Shown here one piece after another: positions 34,744 to 45,593 of a DNA stretch of 64,000 bases. Every line of letters starts with the position of its first letter. The stretch's first letter is position 1. Made by a program: the position numbers and the translations under genes. The stretch is from Ceratorhiza oryzae-sativae. Lineage: Eukaryota; Basidiomycota; Agaricomycetes; Cantharellales; Ceratobasidiaceae. Location of the stretch: the NCBI GenBank assembly GCA_030998015.1, contig JARWMV010000234.1:1798001-1862000 (forward strand), in the 5' to 3' direction. A model generated the notes under the pieces. It was not told the origin of the DNA and did no database searches. It worked only from the letters and a program-made list of their open reading frames with translations.

Positions 34744-35575
34744 TAGACAGCATTCATCGTTCCCAACTTGATGCAAGATATATGCATGAAAAAGGTGTTC
34801 GCACTCCTCCAGGTATTTGTCGACGAGCTCTTCAAGAGCTATGGCCACCCACCGATACACCCAGTATGGGTAGTACCCCATGTTAGCCCCGATCGCATAA
34901 GGGAGCTTTTATACGCATTTTCACAGACCGCGACATCCCAATCACCAATATGTTGACTCACTGCCCATAATGGGGTGGCAATCAAGCCTACAGGGGTCGT
35001 CAAAGCCTTAAGTAGTGCTCTTGTACGCACAGACTGACCCCTAATAGACTGATTATACTTGAGTATCGAGCAAGTGACTTTGTCAGGCACTCAAAATCCT
35101 TGTCCTCTCGAAACAACCCAACACATTTGGCAGCCGCTTTCTGTCCGGATTTGGGTCAATACTCTGCTGCTGGCAGAAAGGTCTCGATGGGGTCAAGTTC
35201 CGCCAAACCATTCCTGTCAAACGAGTTGGAGACGATGTAGTCCAACGCTCCTTCAATATTTTACTTCTTGGGTAATCTTTCTTGGCCACCCCTCAAGAAG
35301 AGTTTCATTATGGCTGAAAAGGTAGGTGGGTAGATGAACCGAAGCATCAAGGAAATGGACTCAGCATCCTCAGCAAGTTCGACCGTATCCTTCCTAGTTG
35401 CATTGCCTGTAAACATGCAACCAAGCGCGGGGGAGGCAAAGGTAAGAAACGTAGACTGAGCAGTGAACACAACACTGTCGCTCGATTTGAGAGTGATATC
35501 GGCCCTAGGTGTGGACTGGTAATGAAAGGGCGTAGGCTCGGCTGTTTCGTCAACCTCCATGATTATTCCCATGCA
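34744..35575 (-). pseudogene. BTB-protein pseudogene, copy 5, 3'-truncated
   Basis: The N-terminal exon is intact (MEVDETAEPTPFHYQSTPRA, DITLKSSDSVVFTAQ, LAEDAESISLMLRFIYPPTF). Further on, GALDYIVSNSFDRNGL and LAELDPIETFLPAAEY are followed by TGA where copy 6 has a Lys codon, then PKSGQKAAAKCVGLFR. A C-terminal piece, WVYRWVAIALEELVDKYLE and HQVGNDECC, stops matching at about 34744, next to the possible LTR end. The nonsense substitution plus truncation support a true pseudogene. It is closest to copy 6, including upstream DNA. Confidence 0.78.
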
Positions 35576-36209
35576 ATTAGCGCTGGAAAAAAGGCTGGCA
35601 ACGAAGAGGGTCAGGTAGGTGATCGCGGAGAGTTCTCACCACTCATCAACCCTACGTGGTGGTAGCCACCAAAACTAGACAAAACTAGAAGTCCACCCGA
35701 TACACACAAAATGTCGTCTATGCATATAATAACGTGTGAAACGCCCATCAAAACCAAGTAGAGGATCCATCGCTCCAATATGCCTACATTCAGCGAAAGG
35801 TGGGAGTGAAACCAAGAAGACAGTGTGGCACAAAAAGCGGGTAAACGAATTAATAAATAAAACTGGGGCGATCAATTTCAATCAGTGATATATTACTTTT
35901 GAAAAGAGGATAATGGCATTTTTTACGGTTGAAATTTTGCACAGCCTCGCATGATTGGTAGCCACTCCAACGTTCGTGGCTAATATGGTACTGCCAGTCA
36001 AGTATCAAATCGAACATGACCATTGTGCACAATAACCAAACAATGGGATAACGGAATAGAATTCGGCGATAAGATATCACTTTTGCGAGATCTTTTCAGT
36101 TACATGCAGCGGCCTGATCAAGAGCAAACCTACAATTCAGACTTATGGACACCACAAAACCCGACAAGAAACGGCAAAGGCGCCCAAGCAAGACCCGAAT
36201 TGTCAATAC
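35576..36209. other. Upstream region of BTB copy 5 (duplicated with that of copy 6)
   Basis: The stretch about 35690-35865 resembles 37255-37430 upstream of copy 6, with shared words such as ATGCATATAA and GGGTAAA.GAATAAATA. Both also encode a similar minus-strand peptide (SFTRFLCHT, FAEC.HIG). No independent gene is claimed. Confidence 0.5.
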
Positions 36210-37158
36210 CTAAAGTTCATACAAACTACCAAACTTTTCCAGCTCATCTTTCACTTCTCTCTTCATGGCTTCCGCCCAGGATCTAAAACACTCTCCCCCT
36301 TGCGCCTCGCGTGCAGCTTTTACGCAGTCTTCGCAACAATAGGAATCCCCAATCTCGCGCAGGACGGATACGTGAAAAAGGTGCTCGCATTTATCCAGCG
36401 GTTTGTCAACGAGTTCCCCAAGCGCCATGGCCGCCCAGCGGTACATCCAATCCGGGAAATATTCCGTATCAGGCTCGATTTCGCCCCAGAGTTTAGATAT
36501 GCAATCATCGCATATCGCGATATCGGGGCCAATAAGATATCCTCCTTCTGCCCATGAGATGGTTGGTGGGCGGGCGATTAAGCCTCGAGGGGACGTCAAG
36601 ACTTTGACGGTGCCTTGGTGCGCATGGCCTGGGCACCTAGTACACCCACAATGCTCGAATGCTGCGGAAACGACCTCGCAAAACGCTCGAAATCCCCGGA
36701 ATCTCGAAACAGTCCAATGGACTTGGCAGCCGCTTTCTGACCAGACTTGAGCTTGTACTCTGCCGCCAGTGCAAAAGTCTTGACTGGATCAAGTTTCGCC
36801 ATACTGTTTGCGTCAAACGAATGGGAAATGATATAGTCGATCGTTGAGAGCATGCCTTCGATTTTGTACTTTTAGCCATGATGAGTGCTTTTTTGAGGAG
36901 TCGCAACGAAAGATCTCCCAGGAAGGCGGGCGGGTAGACGAACCGGAGCATCAGTGAGATGGGTTCAGCATCTTCACAAGCCTGGAACACTTTTTTCTGA
37001 GCCGCCTCAAACATCGCAGCAAACACGGGCGAGGCAAGGGTGAGAAACGAGGAATGGGCGGTGAAAACAACACCGTCCCTCGATTTCAGCGTGACGTCGC
37101 CTCCAGAAGGCGGTTCGTAGCTGAAAGGCTCGGGAGAGGCGGTCTTTGGATTGTTCAT
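36210..37158 (-). CDS. BTB/POZ-domain protein, copy 6
   Basis: Starts MNNPKTASPEPFSYEPPSGG at 37158. The BTB domain contains DVTLKSRDGVVFTAHSSFL and CEDAEPISLMLRFVYPPAF. The middle region has MLSTIDYIISHSFDANSM, KTFALAAEYKLKSGQKAAAK and SSIVGVLGAQAMRTKAP. The C-terminal region carries Cys pairs (CDDC, CCEDC) around YFPDWMYRWAAMALGELVD and ends KFGSLYEL. Frame is lost twice, at 36870-36873 (AAAAA read as AAAA on the coding strand) and 36609-36610 (CCC read as CC). Both are run-length undercalls by the window-wide pattern, so the gene is probably whole. It is the most complete member of the minus-strand group. The function is unknown beyond BTB-mediated pairing. Confidence 0.78.
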
Positions 37159-37601
37159 TGGGAGTCCTTCACAGTAGTGGGTTCGAAGAAACAGCTGTCG
37201 ACGACGTAGTCGCGGAGAGGCTTTTGCCACCCCCAAATAGTACAGCCATCAAGCGTCCAAACCGAGATATACAAAGCACCACCAATGCATATAACAACGT
37301 ACAAAACCCTATCGAAACCGAATACAGAATCTACCACACCGATATGCATACATTCAGCAAAAGAGGAAAACGAAAGCAAGAAGAGGGTATGGCATAAAAA
37401 CCGGGTAAAGGAATAAATAGGTAAATAAAACCAAACCGATCGGCTCGAACGACAGGCACAACAAGAAACAACAGTACCGCTCATGTACCTGGGACTGCTG
37501 GAGCATCTGTGAGAACTATATACGCAATCAGGCGTTTATTGCTCATAAATCTCAACAAATTCACTCACATTTAATTCCCGAAAACCTCGTGGGCAACTTC
37601 A
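37159..37601. other. Upstream region of BTB copy 6
   Basis: Contains the second copy of the duplicated upstream segment (about 37255-37430). The minus-strand frame 37155-37484 is open and encodes the peptide shared with copy 5's upstream DNA; whether it is translated is unknown. Confidence 0.45.
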
Positions 37602-40540
37602 TCATCTCCACCTCAGCTCACGTATACACCCCTCGACCGTCTGGGCAGACGCCGAATCGCCCTCGGCAATCAGCCTCATCCGCTCAGCGACATAAAACTC
37701 TCTCACAACCGCCCAATCGAGCTGGAAAAGCTTATCTCAGATCGGTAAACCAATAGGAAGGCAGAACATGTTCAGGCCTTACCCCAAAAAGAAGGAGGAT
37801 TCCCCCAGGAACGGGCAAGTAATTGTGACGAAGCACACGGAGAACTTGGACCGATTCGTTTGCGGCCGCGAGCGCTTTTGCGCGAGAGGGGGGCTGGGTC
37901 ATAGCGAGCGACGAATGCAACTGGACGATTGCGGCCAAGAGAGTCGCGCGCGCCTAGTGAGATAAGCAGTACCATGTGGTTTCAGCGCTCGGCGATACAA
38001 AACAACACGGGTTGGACATACGACCAAGAGTGCAACGGCCCCTTCGTACCCAAGCAATTGCTCTAGCTCTGGCGGAAGCGTGCGCATACACTCGATTACG
38101 GCTTGTTCGCATGCTTCATGTTTGTAGCGCAAACCCGAGTCTGGGTATCGGGCTAAGATACTTGTTTAGTTCCACATGCGCTTGAATCCGGAATCTTTCA
38201 GAAGACAACTGACTGGCTTCCATAGCTGCTGATAGCCGTGCCGCTCGCCCAAGCAAACACATTGTCTTTATCCTCAGGGCTTGACTATGTCGGTCTTGCG
38301 ACATGTCCGCCGCACCAGGTAGGCCGCTATACAGTGGAATAATCGTCTGGTAGTCGGACCGGTAGACTAGGTAAGGGAGGTTGTTGTCAGGGGAAATCCG
38401 AGGGGGGAATAGGTCGGACTGACAGTGTTATCGGTTAATGGAGCCGGCCAGGAAGTCGTTATTTCAGAATCCGCGACTGATATAGGCAGTCCAGTCACAA
38501 GGCCGCCTGCGAAAGCGGAGTAAGGTTTCAGCGCTACTAATCCACACAACGGTCAGAATGCAACACGCACCCCCCAGATCCTGCATGTACACCTATGAAC
38601 CAGCAGAAAAGAGGTCATGTCAATTCAGCTATTATCGAGTGGTACGACATACCTGCCAAAATGCATGGATATACTCGTTTCGTTCCACATTGTCCCTTGG
38701 CCTTGGTATCAGGTCAGGGCCCTCTGAGTCCCTTGATATTATACTTTGATAATCCCCTCCTGCATCGACGGCATCGATATGGCCGTATCCGGACTCGGGC
38801 CACCACCGGGTCGACGACATTCGGTGCAGGCCACAGGCAATCATAAACCGTGCAGTTGTCGAACTCAAATGATGCCCCTCGAGCAACCTCCCCTGGCGAG
38901 GCGTCAATGAAATGCGCAACAGACGAGGCAAGAGCCCATTACCTTTGAATCTAGTCCAAAGACTTAGCATACGTCACCACCCCATTCAGACCACACGCAT
39001 TTACTTACAGTAGTAAAAAGACAAGAGACTCGAACCTCTGATAAAGTCGATAAGGCGGTCGCCTTGGACAAGGGAAAGCTCCATGTTCTTTCGCGTTTTA
39101 GCTAAGAATACGTGTTCAAGGTCTTGTAGGGTTTTGTCGCCCGAAAACGAACACGCTACGAGGTACATCGCGTTTAGAAAACATCTGGGGAAAGGAGTTG
39201 GCGATCTGTGCAAATACAAAACACGGAAACGCACGGATGTGGTTGGCTTGCAGGCAGCTCTGTAAGAGACGCTCGTAAGCGTTGTTCGTCAACTTCGGTG
39301 CCCATCTGAGAAATATCCGCCGAAGGGTTAGTAGGGTACATTGAATGGACAACCAGAAAACGACCTACTTCCCACTTGCGAGGCAGGAATATGTCCAGTC
39401 TAAGCCATGTCAGCCACACTAGCATCACACCAAGTCCACGAGACCCACAGATGCTTCTGTATCCCCGACGGTATTTCATCGAGCTCCCACCATGGTGTCA
39501 ACTTTCGGAGCGTGTCGAGCGCGTTCAGCTGTGGGAAGGGTATGGATGTCGGGACGGGAAGCGCACTAAGATTTGCTGCCAAATTGATGAGCTCGTTATT
39601 CCCAATGGCAAGGGCTGAACGAAATACAAAGAATGTGGGCAGAGAACCAGGAATCGGAAGAAAAGTTTAACCTACAATGCCAAAGGTCGAGATCCTGAGC
39701 AGCTTTTTGGGGCGCGAACATATCAAAATTAACTGCATCGCCCGCCGCTACCATGGGCTTGGATTACAGAGTCAGCGAAGCATCAGAAAGGGGCCTCTGA
39801 ATGAGCTGACATTTACGAGGTAGGGCAGTGCGTCGGTGGAAGACCCTGGCGTCGACTGCCCTTGATGGGACGAATTCGAGGGAGAGCTGTTGCGGGTCGA
39901 CTCCATGGCGAGGATTTTTTCTTCAAGGTCTCGTACTTTGCTGGTGAGGAGCTGGACGCGCGACTTGGGCAGTCCGTCGTCGTAGGTGCATGTTTGCGAT
40001 CGCCCGGTTCGGGTGCACTGCGCAGAGCCAACGCGAATTGAGTTGACGCGCGGGCCGGACGAGATAAAACGGACTACGCACCGATGTGCATGCGGGCTTG
40101 TCTCAAAGTCAAGGAGCGAATGAGGATCAATCAGATCGCGTGCTCTGGGTGCCATACTTACTTGCATCGCATTTCTGATTGGCGAGCGAAAAAGAGATGA
40201 GAACGCCGACACACGTGGGCAGAGATCTGGCTCACCAGCTTGCGTCGCCGACAGGTCAAGCACGCGGACCCGCGCTGGAGCGCAACAGTGTGTGTCTGTG
40301 GACCGGGTGTCGGCTCGCTAGACGAGCTCGAGCCCGAGGTGGGCGAATTGGAGAGCGAGACGAGCTCGTCGAGGGCGGAGACGGCGTGCTGGCTCTCGGG
40401 GCGGGCGACGGCGGGGAGAGCGAGACGTCGAGGGTGCGGGCCGTGGCGGTGGGCGCGTAGGGCTGGGCGCGGCGGGCGCGGCGCTGGGTGGGGAGAGAGG
40501 GGGTGGGGCGGAGGTGGGAGTCGAGCATGGCAGCACTCAT
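37602..40540 (-). CDS. Zn2Cys6 fungal-specific transcription factor 1
   Basis: The proposed start MSAAMLDSHLRPTPSLPTQR at 40540 opens a Pro/Arg-rich N-terminus. The zinc cluster is CLTCRRRKL|KCDA|NKPACTS|CTRTGRSQTC, cut by three introns, one mini-exon being only 20 nt (40082-40101). A dimerisation coiled coil follows (SRVQLLTSKVRDLEEKILAM). The large C-terminal part matches regulator 2 in the fungal middle-homology region (GRLLEGHHLSSTTARFMIACG). The C-terminus ends TVEGCIRELRWR at about 37602. Frame is lost once at 40398-40401 (CCCCC read as CCCC). Exons in 37.6-39.7 kb are many and small, so their borders are approximate. Target genes are unknown. Confidence 0.72.
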
Positions 40541-41024
40541 GGATGGCGGTCGGGGGTGGGGTGCAGGTGCAGAATAAAGGTGTTATAAGTTGTGCGGCCG
40601 GCACGAGCGGATCGAGCAGGGTCCGAGCACAAGGCACATCACTCCGCTTGAATGGAGCGACACCACGGATGACCCATCTCGCCCCGTCCCAGCCGCATCT
40701 CAACGATCGATCTCGCATCGAGGGGGTGGCGGTGTGTTCCTGTTCAGGCAAAACTTTATCCACGTTCCAGATCACGACCACCGTCGTCCATGCCTTATTA
40801 GTACATTGGGAAGCCAATCAAGGTAAAGTACAGCAGCCCCCCATCATATCACAAACAAATGGCGAATCATCGGAAAATAAGGTCAACCGTCCCCCATCAG
40901 CACTCATCCAGGGGCCCTGGAGCCAAGCAGAACGTGGACGTCTACCGAGCAGGTTGCACATTGTTGATCCACAGCCCTGTTGCAGAGTGGCTGTGAGTCT
41001 GGTGATGATACCAACGCGCACACG
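40541..41024. other. Intergenic region between the two Zn2Cys6 genes
   Basis: About 480 bp, promoter of regulator 1 and 3' flank of regulator 2. No separate gene was seen. Confidence 0.45.
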
Positions 41025-43855
41025 CTACCCACCTAGGATTGGATACACCTGCCGTAGCCGCTTCATGACTGCGACGAGAGCCTCCAGCTCCTGCTCGGAC
41101 TTGCGGGCCCCGTCTTCGTCTGAAACACTTCTCTTCCGTCGGATTTCCCGCCTGATCACATCGGCTACGCACATCCAGCTCAACTAGATTCAATGTTAAT
41201 TATCCGAATTCGGAAATGCGCAAATCCACCTACGCCCATGAGCATGTGAAAATTCTTTGCGTCAATGTTGTCGATCATGTACACGACCTTCATCGCAGCA
41301 CCCGCGGCCTGTACGCACTGCAAACCAGTCAGTCATCACACACACACACGGCCGGCACGCAAGCCGGGCTCACCCGCTCATATGACGCCGGATGGGTATC
41401 CAAAAACGGATTGTGCAGCTGGATCGTGGACCCGTGGACAAACGTGTGGACAAATATGAGCGACGACGTATCGTTTATTCCCCCCCCAGAATGAATATGG
41501 GGGAGCGTCTGCGCAATTCTCGAAAGGGCTACATCCGTCGCCCCAAACTCGTGCCAGAATGTCGCATCTCGATCTTCCAGGCGCCCAACAAATAAGCGCA
41601 AGTAGCTTTGATGATCGTGCACGTGTCTTACCTGCTTCCGGAACCATCGAAAGTCTCGATGAGCGCTCAAGAAGCGCAAGGCTCTTGACCCGCAACGCGT
41701 GAAGCGAGTCTTTGCTCGCGTCCTGGGCAATATGCCCCTCTTCGTACATGGACAAAATCGTGGCGTTGGTGTCATCAGACACTGTGCCCTGCGAAATACG
41801 GCAGGTCAGCCACCTGATGTCAGTTCTCGCTTGGGCGCTCACATCTTCAAATTCCTGAAGCGGACGTGGGAACACGGTGGTGATTTCGGCGTCTTTGATC
41901 GCATGCGGCAGCCCTGTACCCAGACTCCCAGCTCGACTACAAAAATGGTCCGGTTTCAGCGGCGAACAAAACCAGGCCGCCCCTTTACGTACTCGGTGAT
42001 GAACGTTAGCCAGAATATATTGATCTAAACGCAGTCATTAGTGTCTAATGTTTCGGCGAAAAAGGTCCGAGATCATGAAAACGCACTAGTTCATACAGCT
42101 CGATAGGGTCCCGCGGCGGATCGAGCATGGACCCGGCTCGTCGCAAGCTCATAGACGTCACCTGCCATGGAGCACTCCCAGTCGAGGTCGTCGCATATTC
42201 ACTGCCTCTCCATACGGGCGAACTTATTTGGTGTAGCCCGCAACTCATCGCTAGAGGAACCTCGTTTCAGTGACGGCTGAATTAGATTAGCCTCGGGACG
42301 CTGGTCTCACCAAAACGAACGGCTGAAACCGGGTCCTGTGAGATTCTATCGATTGAGATTCCAGATATCAACTTACCGGCACTATTGTGATGTTGCCCCT
42401 CGAGAAGTCTGCCCTTGAAATAGAAGTAACACGCCAGCAAGGCGGAAGCAAACAAGAAATCTTTCAGGCGATCTGCATGTTCGAGAGACTCGGCCAGAGA
42501 CGCTCTGGCTCTTGCCAAGAACAACGGCTCGAGATGGGACAGCGAACCTCCAGGAGCATAGTGGCAGCCCAGCAAGTATATTGTGTTTGTCAAACACCTG
42601 GTCCACGAATCAATATAGGGTCACTTGTTCTGGGCCGGGAAACTCACGGATGAGGCCTTTTATTGATAGGCAGATCCAACGAAGCCAGAAACCGCCCTAT
42701 ATGCACCTCGAATCCGCATCTGTGTCGATGGGGCAAGAACATCTCAATCCTGTATTATTTGGATCAATATGCGCAGGGTATTCTACGGAACCGAAAAAAA
42801 ACTGACAGGTAATTTCGAATATTCGTCGGTAGTTGATCCTGGTCTAGCCACCGAGCAGGGACACCATCCACATCTGGAAACGCGTCTAGATTGAAGCTCA
42901 GCGCAGGATCCGGAACCACACCATAGCTGGCTGTGATATCGATAAACTGGCTCGGTACGGTTGGTTGGGTTCCAGCACTAGTCATAGAACTGAACCCAAC
43001 GTGCGTTCCGCTCGTCAAAGATGAACCAGTCAAATACGCCGTGAGCTGGTTGTTCATACTGGCGTCTGGCGGAGATCTAACCACATGGGCGAGCGACATG
43101 TTGGCAAAGTCGGATCCAACGGATTTCGACGCCGGCGTCGACTCAAAGTCCGTGAATTCGCTAAGCCACGACGGTACTTGGCCGCTCGTGACGTCGAAGA
43201 GATTGGCCGTAGCAGCGTTTGGCGGGTTGAAGACCTCGAGCGCACCCGTGCCACGGTTGAGGAACGCGTCATAGTGTGTTTGGGGGTCGTGAACGGGCTC
43301 GCCAAACAAATCCTGGGGCTGATACCCGTTGGATTGTTCACCTGAGCCAGTTCCGTTGGGTGAGACGGTCCCATTCGGGATAGATATGATAGCAGGGGCG
43401 AGGGGGGGAGGCTGATTGGGCGAACCTTCACTACCATCCTCCGAATCACCGTTTGCAGACTCCAGAGCTATCAGTTTATCCTCGAGCTCTTTGACCTTTT
43501 CTTGAAGCAACTGAGTCCGTGTTTTTTGCTTTCCGTCGTCATACACGCATTCATCTGCTCGACCGGCCGTCATGCATTTGCGACAAGCTGGGCGGCCGGC
43601 ATCACATTTCTACAAATACATAAATAAAATAAATATTGTCGTGGGGCCGAAGAGGCTAAAGCTCACCAGCTTGCGTTTTCTGCAAGATAGACACGCAGAT
43701 CCCCGCTGGAGTACAGTGTGAGACATCTCGTCCTCGTCGTCCTCGTCGTTTCCGTTCACTGCGTTCTCAAGAGCGGTGGCAGCAGCTGCCAAAGCACGAG
43801 CGTGGGCGGCTCGCTTTGGCAGCCTTTTTCTTGTAGTCTTCGGAGGTTGTTGCAT
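41025..43855 (-). CDS. Zn2Cys6 fungal-specific transcription factor 2
   Basis: Starts MQQPPKTTRKRLPKRAAHAR at 43855; an acidic stretch precedes HTVLQRGSACLSCRKRKL. After one intron the cluster completes as KCDAGRPACRKCMTAGRADE-C, giving six Cys in the usual order. A leucine-zipper-like helix follows (KTRTQLLQEKVKELEDKLIA). A Ser/Thr/Pro-rich linker runs to about 42800, then the middle-homology region with NTIYLLGCHYAPGGSLSHLE and LACYFYFKGRLLEGQHH. The last exon reads CVADVIRREIRRKRSVSDED and VAVMKRLRQVYPILGG with stop 41025-41027. It is the tandem paralogue of regulator 1, which has more introns in the zinc cluster. Introns in 41.2-42.7 kb are numerous and partly unresolved. Confidence 0.8.
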
Positions 43856-45593
43856 CCCTTAGTGAGCGGATGTCCGAGCGAGCGCTTGCTGAGTAAATCT
43901 GTGTCAGTGAAGATCGATTACGCGCACGCTGCAAAGTGGTGAGGAGTGCCTCACACGAGTTATTGAGTTGTAAATGAGTGGGCTCGAGGGGGGGGATACT
44001 AGTTTTAGCTTTTCGAGCGTCTAATCGAGTTTGCGGGCTGTGGTCTGCCGATTTGTCATCAATGTCGTGGCTCGCGTATGCTGGAGAGTAATTAGTGGCT
44101 CAACTGAGTATGCAAGACGCGAGGGGCGCTAGAAACACATCTCTGGGCCTGCGACGTCCTGCGTTAAGAGGGTCCGCGAGCAGAATGCTGATCCAACCAA
44201 AAAGACACATTTACCTGAGACGTGGCTGTGCGGTCCTTCCTTCGGGCATCCATCTCCGAGGCCGTGAATGCATGCATGGACAGTCATCCGCGTCATTCAC
44301 TTATACGAGTTACGGGCGGAAGTTGTCACGCCAGCTCTGCATGGGTCGGTATACGGCAATCACGGCTTGCGTGGCTCGTGTGCCGTGGAACCAGCTGGTA
44401 ATTTGATCGAGATAAAGCGCATATATCGCTCGTGTTCGATTTCCATGGCAAAAATAAGTTTCCAAGAGTGCTAGGATTTTTTTGAAACTTCGTTCCATGG
44501 CAAGTGATTGCGCGGGCCCTCACTTTCGTACTCGATTCTTGCAAAGAGCAATTGTTCATAGCGGCCACAAGACTTGACACTGATTGAGCTTTGCAGCACA
44601 TGGGCGATCTTGTATACAATCAAGGAATCACTGACCCAGATACTTCCGGGCCTAAACGACTTCCAGGAGCGCACTGGCATAACGAGCTTCATTTGGTCCT
44701 TGAGTCTGATCGCAAACTGGGCTTCTCGCGGCATCTTCTGAACAGCTTTGGACGTCTGCGGATACGGGAACTCGCCGATAGTGCAACATGTTCAGATACA
44801 TTATTCTGATAGGGAACCCAGAAATTGTTAGATGGTAACACGATAGGGGAACTGTTCCTATCTGCTCACGATTGTTTATGAGGTGCCGTATAGGTTTGAC
44901 TCGTCCCTTGCCGTGATGATAAGCATAGAAAAGGGTAGTTAAGCCTTTGTCTATAATAGGTACTGTGCTTTGAACTAGGCAGTGCACGATAGTACGCGAG
45001 TACCCGATTCCACAGGCTTGGGTAGCGCTATTCAATCGCTCAAGGTGAAATGCGCTATTCATTCATAGACCACCAAGGTTATCCCAGCGGAAAAAATCCT
45101 GGTTTACGCAATGGATTAATGACAGGTTCAGGGGGCGGTGCGAATGGTTTGCGGTATGACAGGGTCGAGCTAGTTCCTTTCGGTGGTCCCAACATCCCCG
45201 ACGTATTATACCTCGAAGATAGCTCAGGATAGAGAATCATATGAACAAGTTATGAGAATGCAGATGATTTTAACTGCCGATCCAAAATGGCAGAATACAT
45301 TAGGATTTCGTGCGTGTAATCATCGCGTCGTTGACCGTCGTTGTAAATCGTAGACGCCAAACGCGAAGAGCCAATTAGGATCACGTGGCCACGGGACGGA
45401 AGCACACAATAAGCGCCGCGCGACTCCTGTGTTCTTGACTTCGACCACGGCAGTGTATCAATACTTGAATTTAGCAGCTTTTGATCTGTGGCTTGGCTGT
45501 ATACGGGAATTCATCTCGCTCAGATCACACACACCTTTCGTCTCTTCGCGACTTTATTTGGTTCATGCTTGTATCATAGCCGGCCGCCTCGGG
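43856..45593. other. Long region without a supported gene
   Basis: About 1.7 kb. Several minus-strand frames (44310-45062) read as possible fragments, e.g. ATQACGIGYSRTIVHCLVQ, but I could not join them into one protein or match a family. The right part holds the promoter of the Ada3 gene, with no convincing TATA box. A decayed or many-exon gene cannot be excluded. Confidence 0.35.

Noticed and set aside
39000..39090. tRNA B-box-like GGTTCGAGTC on the minus strand
   Set aside because: No A box or acceptor stem; the bases encode part of Zn2Cys6 regulator 1 (DFIRGSSLLSFYY).
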